This document shows, piece after piece, positions 6,093 to 9,086 of a stretch of DNA of 9,086 nucleotides. Source of the stretch: Bacillota bacterium (GTDB lineage Bacteria > Bacillota > Clostridia > Acetivibrionales > DSM-1351); assembly GCA_023412635.1 (NCBI GenBank), contig JAEYNI010000242.1:1-9086 (forward strand), read 5' to 3'. The position numbers and the translations under genes were made by a program. The first letter of the stretch is position 1; each line of letters starts with the position of its first letter. Below the pieces are notes generated by a model. The model ran no database searches and had not been told where the DNA came from. It saw nothing but the letters and a program-made list of their open reading frames with translations.

Positions 6093-6131
6093 AAAAACCC
6101 TGCTCCACCCTGGAAGTGGAGCAGGGTTTTT
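6093..6131 (+). terminator. Strong intrinsic terminator of the aminotransferase-membrane protein unit
   Basis: Perfectly complementary 16-base arms (6093-6108 and 6116-6131) surround a 7-base loop. The stem core CCCTGCTCCAC/GTGGAGCAGGG is G+C-rich and bounded by AAAAA and TTTTT. It could work in both directions, but no leftward gene needs it. It isolates the heat-shock operon from upstream transcription. Confidence 0.92.
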
Positions 6132-6190
6132 GTGCTTTTCACAATTTACCAGTGCCTAAAAATATATGGTAGAATTTTAAGTAAAAATAC

Positions 6191-6219
6191 TTGACAAACA
6201 AAAATGCTAATGTTATTTT
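6191..6219 (+). promoter_or_regulatory. Promoter of the hrcA-grpE-dnaK operon
   Basis: Perfect -35 TTGACA (6191-6196), a 17-bp spacer, and TATTTT (6214-6219, 4 of 6) helped by an extended -10 TG at 6211-6212. Transcription should start near 6226, immediately before or at the CIRCE operator. This is the usual vegetative-sigma plus HrcA arrangement of class I heat-shock genes. Confidence 0.82.
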
Positions 6220-6226
6220 GTATATG

Positions 6227-6253
6227 TTAGCACTCAACGTTTAAGAGTGCTAA
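6227..6253 (+). promoter_or_regulatory. CIRCE operator (HrcA binding site)
   Basis: TTAGCACTC (6227-6235), nine bases, then GAGTGCTAA (6245-6253): an exact match to the CIRCE consensus. HrcA bound here blocks initiation; on heat shock GroE-dependent HrcA activity falls and the operon is induced (established knowledge for the family). Because the element starts at about +1, it is also expected as a 9-bp hairpin at the 5' end of the mRNA. The remaining leader 6254-6308 shows nothing else I recognise. Confidence 0.97.
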
Positions 6254-6319
6254 CAACAAGGTTGAGATTTCTTATAAGGGATATTATTCCTGATATTGAT
6301 GTGGAAACGGAGGTAAAGC

Positions 6320-7363
6320 ATGCTTCTTGATGATAGAAAGCTTAGAATACTTCAAGCAATTATTGATGACTATATAGATACAGCTGAGCCGGTTGGTTCC
6401 AGAACTATTGCAAAAAAGCATGAATTGGGCCTCAGCTCAGCAACCATCAGAAATGAAATGGCCGATCTTGAAGAGATGGGATTTTTGGAGCAGCCTCATA
6501 CTTCTGCCGGAAGAGTACCGTCAGATAAAGGCTACAGACTATATGTAGATCAGCTTATGAAAATAAATGATCTGTCAGAAAATGATATAGAAAATATAAG
6601 AAAAGCTATGGATATCAGAATAAATGAATTGAGTCAAATCATTAGAAATGCTTCTGTGGTTATGTCTCAGTTTACCAAATATACTTCGATGGCAGTTACA
6701 CCACAGATAAAGAGAAGTGTTTTAAAAGCAGTTCAGGTTGTTCCCATTGAACCGGGTAAAGCGCTGGTAATTGTTGTTACAGATGCAAATATTGTCCGTA
6801 ATAATCTTATCAGAATTCCGGATAAAGTAACGCCTGATTTTTTGATACAGGTATCCAACATGCTTAACGACAAGCTCAAGGGATATACACTAGAAATGTT
6901 GAAAAACAATTTTTTAAGTGGTGAAGCAGAACACCTTACTTCTTTGCCTTATGACCTGATGAGACCGATTCTGGATGGGATAGAAGAATTAATTAAACTG
7001 ATTGACCAGCCTGAGATTTATCTTGAGGGTACTACAAACATTCTGAATTTTCCTGAGTTCAAGGAGGTTCAAAAGGCGAAGGAATTCTTAAGTCTTCTGG
7101 ATGAAAAGAAACTTATGTCAGAGATGCTAAATACGACTTCAGGTAAAAATGAAATAATAATTCAGATAGGAAATGAGAATGTTATACAAGGGATAAAAGA
7201 TTGCAGCCTTGTAACAGCTTCGTACAGTATAGACGACCAAGTAATAGGATCCATAGGTATTATTGGACCTACCAGAATGGAATATTCAAAGGTGGTTTCA
7301 TCTTTGAATTATATAAGGAATAAAATTAATCAGGAGATATTAAAACTTCTGGGTGATGGATAG
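6320..7363 (+). CDS. hrcA: Heat-inducible transcription repressor HrcA
   Basis: A 347-residue repressor that binds CIRCE as a dimer and controls class I heat-shock operons, here its own. The N-terminal winged-helix domain is canonical: DRKLRILQAIIDDYIDTAEP (5-24), PVGSRTIAKK, the recognition-helix region LSSATIRNEMADLEEMG (38-54) and the wing PHTSAGRVPSDKGYRLYVD (59-77). The remainder fits the GAF-like dimerisation domain with its inserted segment. Near the C-terminus GSIGIIGPTRMEYSKV, followed by LNYI, is the usual HrcA ending. Full length for the family (about 340-350). The ATG follows GGAGGT with 5-base spacing. It is first in the operon, directly behind the CIRCE site at 6227-6253, giving autoregulation. 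hemW, often upstream of hrcA in Firmicutes, is not adjacent here. Confidence 0.97.
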   Translation: MLLDDRKLRILQAIIDDYIDTAEPVGSRTIAKKHELGLSSATIRNEMADLEEMGFLEQPHTSAGRVPSDKGYRLYVDQLMKINDLSENDIENIRKAMDIRINELSQIIRNASVVMSQFTKYTSMAVTPQIKRSVLKAVQVVPIEPGKALVIVVTDANIVRNNLIRIPDKVTPDFLIQVSNMLNDKLKGYTLEMLKNNFLSGEAEHLTSLPYDLMRPILDGIEELIKLIDQPEIYLEGTTNILNFPEFKEVQKAKEFLSLLDEKKLMSEMLNTTSGKNEIIIQIGNENVIQGIKDCSLVTASYSIDDQVIGSIGIIGPTRMEYSKVVSSLNYIRNKINQEILKLLGDG

Positions 7364-7373
7364 CTATAATTTT

Positions 7374-7380
7374 AAGGAGG
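7374..7380 (+). promoter_or_regulatory. grpE ribosome binding site with long spacing
   Basis: AAGGAGG is a full Shine-Dalgarno match but lies 13 bases before the ATG at 7394, longer than the 5-8 bases of other genes here. The intervening bases are A/T only and contain no ATG, GTG or TTG in frame, so 7394 remains the start. Confidence 0.65.
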
Positions 7381-7393
7381 TTATTTTTTAATA

Positions 7394-7987
7394 ATGAAAA
7401 AAGACAAAAATATTAAAGAAGCCAATGATGAAGTAAATTTAAATGAAGAAAGCGAAATCACAGCAAATACCGAAACTACGGCAGAAGGAAAGGGTGATGC
7501 CGAAGCCGGGAATCAGTCTGACAGCCAAATTGAGGAACTGAAAGCAAAGCTTGAGGAAAAGACCCGTCAGTGTGAAGAATATATTAACGCTGTTCAACGT
7601 AATGCTGCTGAGTTTGATAATTATAAAAAGCGTACCATCAAGGAGAAAGAAGCTTTAAGCCTTGATGCTGCAATTGATACTGTAAAGGCATTCCTCCCGG
7701 TTGTTGACAATCTTGAAAGAGCGTTAAAAGCTGCCGAGGAGATGGAGGGAAATCCTCTTAAGGATGGAGTAGAGCTTGTAATGAGGCAGCTTAAGGACTG
7801 CCTTGACAATTTGGGGGTTGAGCCTATAGCTGCTGTAGATAATACCTTTGATCCTGAGCTGCATAATGCGGTAAGGCATATAGCCGATGATAAATACGGT
7901 GATAATATGGTTATTGAAGAGTTCCAAAAGGGTTATGTTATGAAGGGCAAAGTAATAAGGCACAGTATGGTGACTGTTGCAAATTAG
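7394..7987 (+). CDS. grpE: Nucleotide exchange factor GrpE
   Basis: A 197-residue co-chaperone that dimerises and releases ADP from DnaK. Residues 1-45 are acidic, Glu/Asn/Thr-rich and probably disordered. A long helix with coiled-coil character follows (about 45-90, containing AEFDNYKKRTIKEKE), then the four-helix-bundle region VKAFLPVVDNLERAL (97-111). The C-terminal beta domain carries the GrpE signature NTFDPELHNAV (150-160) and the ending FQKGYVMKGKVIRHSMVTVAN (from 177). All standard blocks are present and the length is normal. The start follows a strong but distant AAGGAGG. The gene lies 30 bp after hrcA with no terminator, so it belongs to the same CIRCE-controlled transcript. Confidence 0.97.
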   Translation: MKKDKNIKEANDEVNLNEESEITANTETTAEGKGDAEAGNQSDSQIEELKAKLEEKTRQCEEYINAVQRNAAEFDNYKKRTIKEKEALSLDAAIDTVKAFLPVVDNLERALKAAEEMEGNPLKDGVELVMRQLKDCLDNLGVEPIAAVDNTFDPELHNAVRHIADDKYGDNMVIEEFQKGYVMKGKVIRHSMVTVAN

Positions 7988-8164
7988 TTTCAAAAAATCT
8001 AATTAATACAGCTAATATTGAATTGAAAGAATCAAAAATAAATAAAATAATTATATAAAGTAAGACAATTTTAATATTTAATAGTTATATCTTAATATAT
8101 ATAAGATTTAACATTTTTAATTAGTAACGATTACTCATATAGAAAAACATAAGGAGGCTTTAAT
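7988..8164 (+). other. Very A+T-rich grpE-dnaK spacer with two small dyads
   Basis: This 177-bp gap has about 16% G+C by hand count and no open reading frame of note. It holds two small inverted repeats, ATCTTA/TAAGAT (8089-8094 and 8102-8107) and AGTAA-CGA-TTACT (8123-8135), and ends with the dnaK ribosome binding site AAGGAGG (8151-8157), 7 bases before the ATG. No CIRCE lies here. Promoter-like hexamers such as TTGAAA (8023-8028) with TATATA (8052-8057) occur, but at this composition they carry little weight. It may hold an internal promoter or an mRNA processing site; neither is shown. Confidence 0.6.
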
Positions 8165-9086
8165 ATGGCAAAAGTAATTGGTATAGATTTAGGTACCACA
8201 AATTCATGTGTAGCAGTTATGGAAGGCGGCGAACCGGTGGTTATTGCTAACCCTGAAGGTAACAGAACAACTCCTTCGGTTGTTGCTTTTTCAAAAACCG
8301 GTGAGCGTATGATTGGACAGGTCGCTAAAAGACAGGCGATTACAAATCCTGAAAGAACAATAATATCTATAAAAAGAGATATGGGAACTGATAGAAAGGT
8401 TCCTATAGATGATAAAAAATATTCTCCTCAGGAACTATCAGCAATGATTCTTCAAAAACTGAAGGCAGATGCCGAAGCATACCTTGGTGAGACCATTACT
8501 CAGGCTGTTATTACAGTTCCTGCGTATTTCAGTGATGCTCAGAGACAGGCAACAAAGGACGCAGGTAAGATTGCGGGCTTGGAAGTACTTAGAATAATAA
8601 ATGAACCTACTGCAGCTGCTCTTGCTTATGGGCTTGATAAGGAGCACGATCAGAAAATTATGGTATATGATCTTGGCGGAGGTACCTTTGACGTTTCCAT
8701 ACTTGAAATAGGTGACGGCGTATTCGAAGTTCTGGCAACACACGGTAACAACAAACTTGGTGGAGATGATTTCGACCAGAGAGTTATAGATTTCCTTGCT
8801 GACGAATTCAAGAGAGAAAACGGTATTGACTTAAGAGGCGACAAAATGGCAATGCAGAGATTGAAGGAAGCTGCTGAAAAAGCTAAAATTGAGCTTTCAG
8901 GTGTTACTACTTCAAATATCAACCTGCCATTTATAACAGCTGATGCATCAGGACCGAAGCACCTTGATGTTACACTTACAAGAGCAAAATTTGACGAAAT
9001 AACAGCCGACCTGGTTGAAAAGACTATGGTTCCAACAAGACAGGCTATGCAGGATGCAGGACTTACTCCTGATAAAATAGATAAAA
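8165..9086 (+). CDS. dnaK: Chaperone protein DnaK (Hsp70), 3'-truncated by the window edge
   Basis: The ATP-dependent chaperone that, with DnaJ and GrpE, binds unfolded proteins in the cytoplasm. The frame is open from the ATG to the last base, giving 307 of roughly 610 residues, most of the nucleotide-binding domain. Hsp70 signatures are present: GIDLGTTNSCV (6-16), VYDLGGGTFDVSIL (167-180) and the stretch INEPTAAALAYGL (145-157). Catalytic-site residues Lys70 and Glu147 are in place. Between IKRDMG and YSPQE only about 12 residues occur, so the insert of some two dozen residues of Gram-negative DnaK is missing, as expected for a Firmicute. Codons are more regular and slightly more G+C-rich than in neighbouring genes, fitting high expression. 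Third gene of the operon; dnaJ probably follows beyond the window (inference). Confidence 0.98.
   Translation, partial: MAKVIGIDLGTTNSCVAVMEGGEPVVIANPEGNRTTPSVVAFSKTGERMIGQVAKRQAITNPERTIISIKRDMGTDRKVPIDDKKYSPQELSAMILQKLKADAEAYLGETITQAVITVPAYFSDAQRQATKDAGKIAGLEVLRIINEPTAAALAYGLDKEHDQKIMVYDLGGGTFDVSILEIGDGVFEVLATHGNNKLGGDDFDQRVIDFLADEFKRENGIDLRGDKMAMQRLKEAAEKAKIELSGVTTSNINLPFITADASGPKHLDVTLTRAKFDEITADLVEKTMVPTRQAMQDAGLTPDKIDK

Noticed and set aside
6179..6192. Inverted repeat AAGTA-AAAA-TACTT overlapping the hrcA -35 box
   Set aside because: It is short and A+T-rich and likely by chance in this composition. The exact CIRCE explains regulation of this promoter.
7621..7993. Two open frames on the minus strand across grpE
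   Set aside because: They are antisense shadows of a well-supported GrpE, without recognisable motifs or ribosome binding sites.
8089..8107. ATCTTA/TAAGAT dyad as a terminator after grpE
   Set aside because: The 6-bp A+T stem with no direct T-run is too weak. dnaK is expected to be co-transcribed with grpE.
8438..8922. Open frames on the minus strand within dnaK
   Set aside because: They mirror the highly conserved DnaK frame, which I translated without interruption from 8165 to 9086.

Overview
The window looks like chromosomal DNA from a low-G+C Gram-positive bacterium of the class Clostridia. The evidence is the A+T-rich composition, strong AGGAGG-type ribosome binding sites, a perfect CIRCE operator ahead of hrcA-grpE-dnaK, and a DnaK that lacks the nucleotide-binding-domain insert typical of Gram-negative DnaK. 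Codon use and protein style resemble cellulolytic clostridia (Ruminiclostridium-like), but that placement is inference. I see no mobile element, CRISPR array, rRNA or tRNA gene. Nearly all of the window is core chromosome.

Left part (1-2164): the 3' end of an ECF-transporter T component (EcfT) runs rightward. It converges, with a 5-bp gap, on a leftward gene for a membrane-anchored YiiX/YycO-type permuted papain-like hydrolase. The intrinsic terminator of ecfT lies inside the last codons of that opposing gene. Divergently transcribed from the hydrolase gene is a monocistronic gene for a six-segment membrane protein of unknown function, with its own promoter and a T-rich terminator.

Middle part (2165-6131): two HD-domain nucleotide phosphohydrolases follow one another, a dNTP triphosphohydrolase (Dgt family) and a YfbR-type 5'-deoxynucleotidase. 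Both release deoxynucleosides, so together they could drain or balance the dNTP pool. The short gap between them is unusually structured: a small hairpin, a terminator, and a G+C-rich hairpin next to the yfbR ribosome binding site. A near-consensus sigma-A-type promoter then drives a two-gene unit, a class IV PLP aminotransferase followed by a multi-pass membrane protein. That unit ends at a near-perfect 16-bp-stem terminator.

Right part (6132-9086): the class I heat-shock operon starts with a TTGACA / extended -10 promoter and a CIRCE element placed at about the transcription start. It continues with hrcA (the repressor that binds CIRCE), grpE (nucleotide exchange factor) and dnaK (Hsp70), which runs off the right edge. 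No second CIRCE precedes dnaK. A very A+T-rich gap of 177 bp separates grpE from dnaK.

I found no clearly new biological system. The points most worth checking are the dgt-yfbR pair with its structured spacer, the terminator nested in a convergent gene, and the A+T-rich gap before dnaK.
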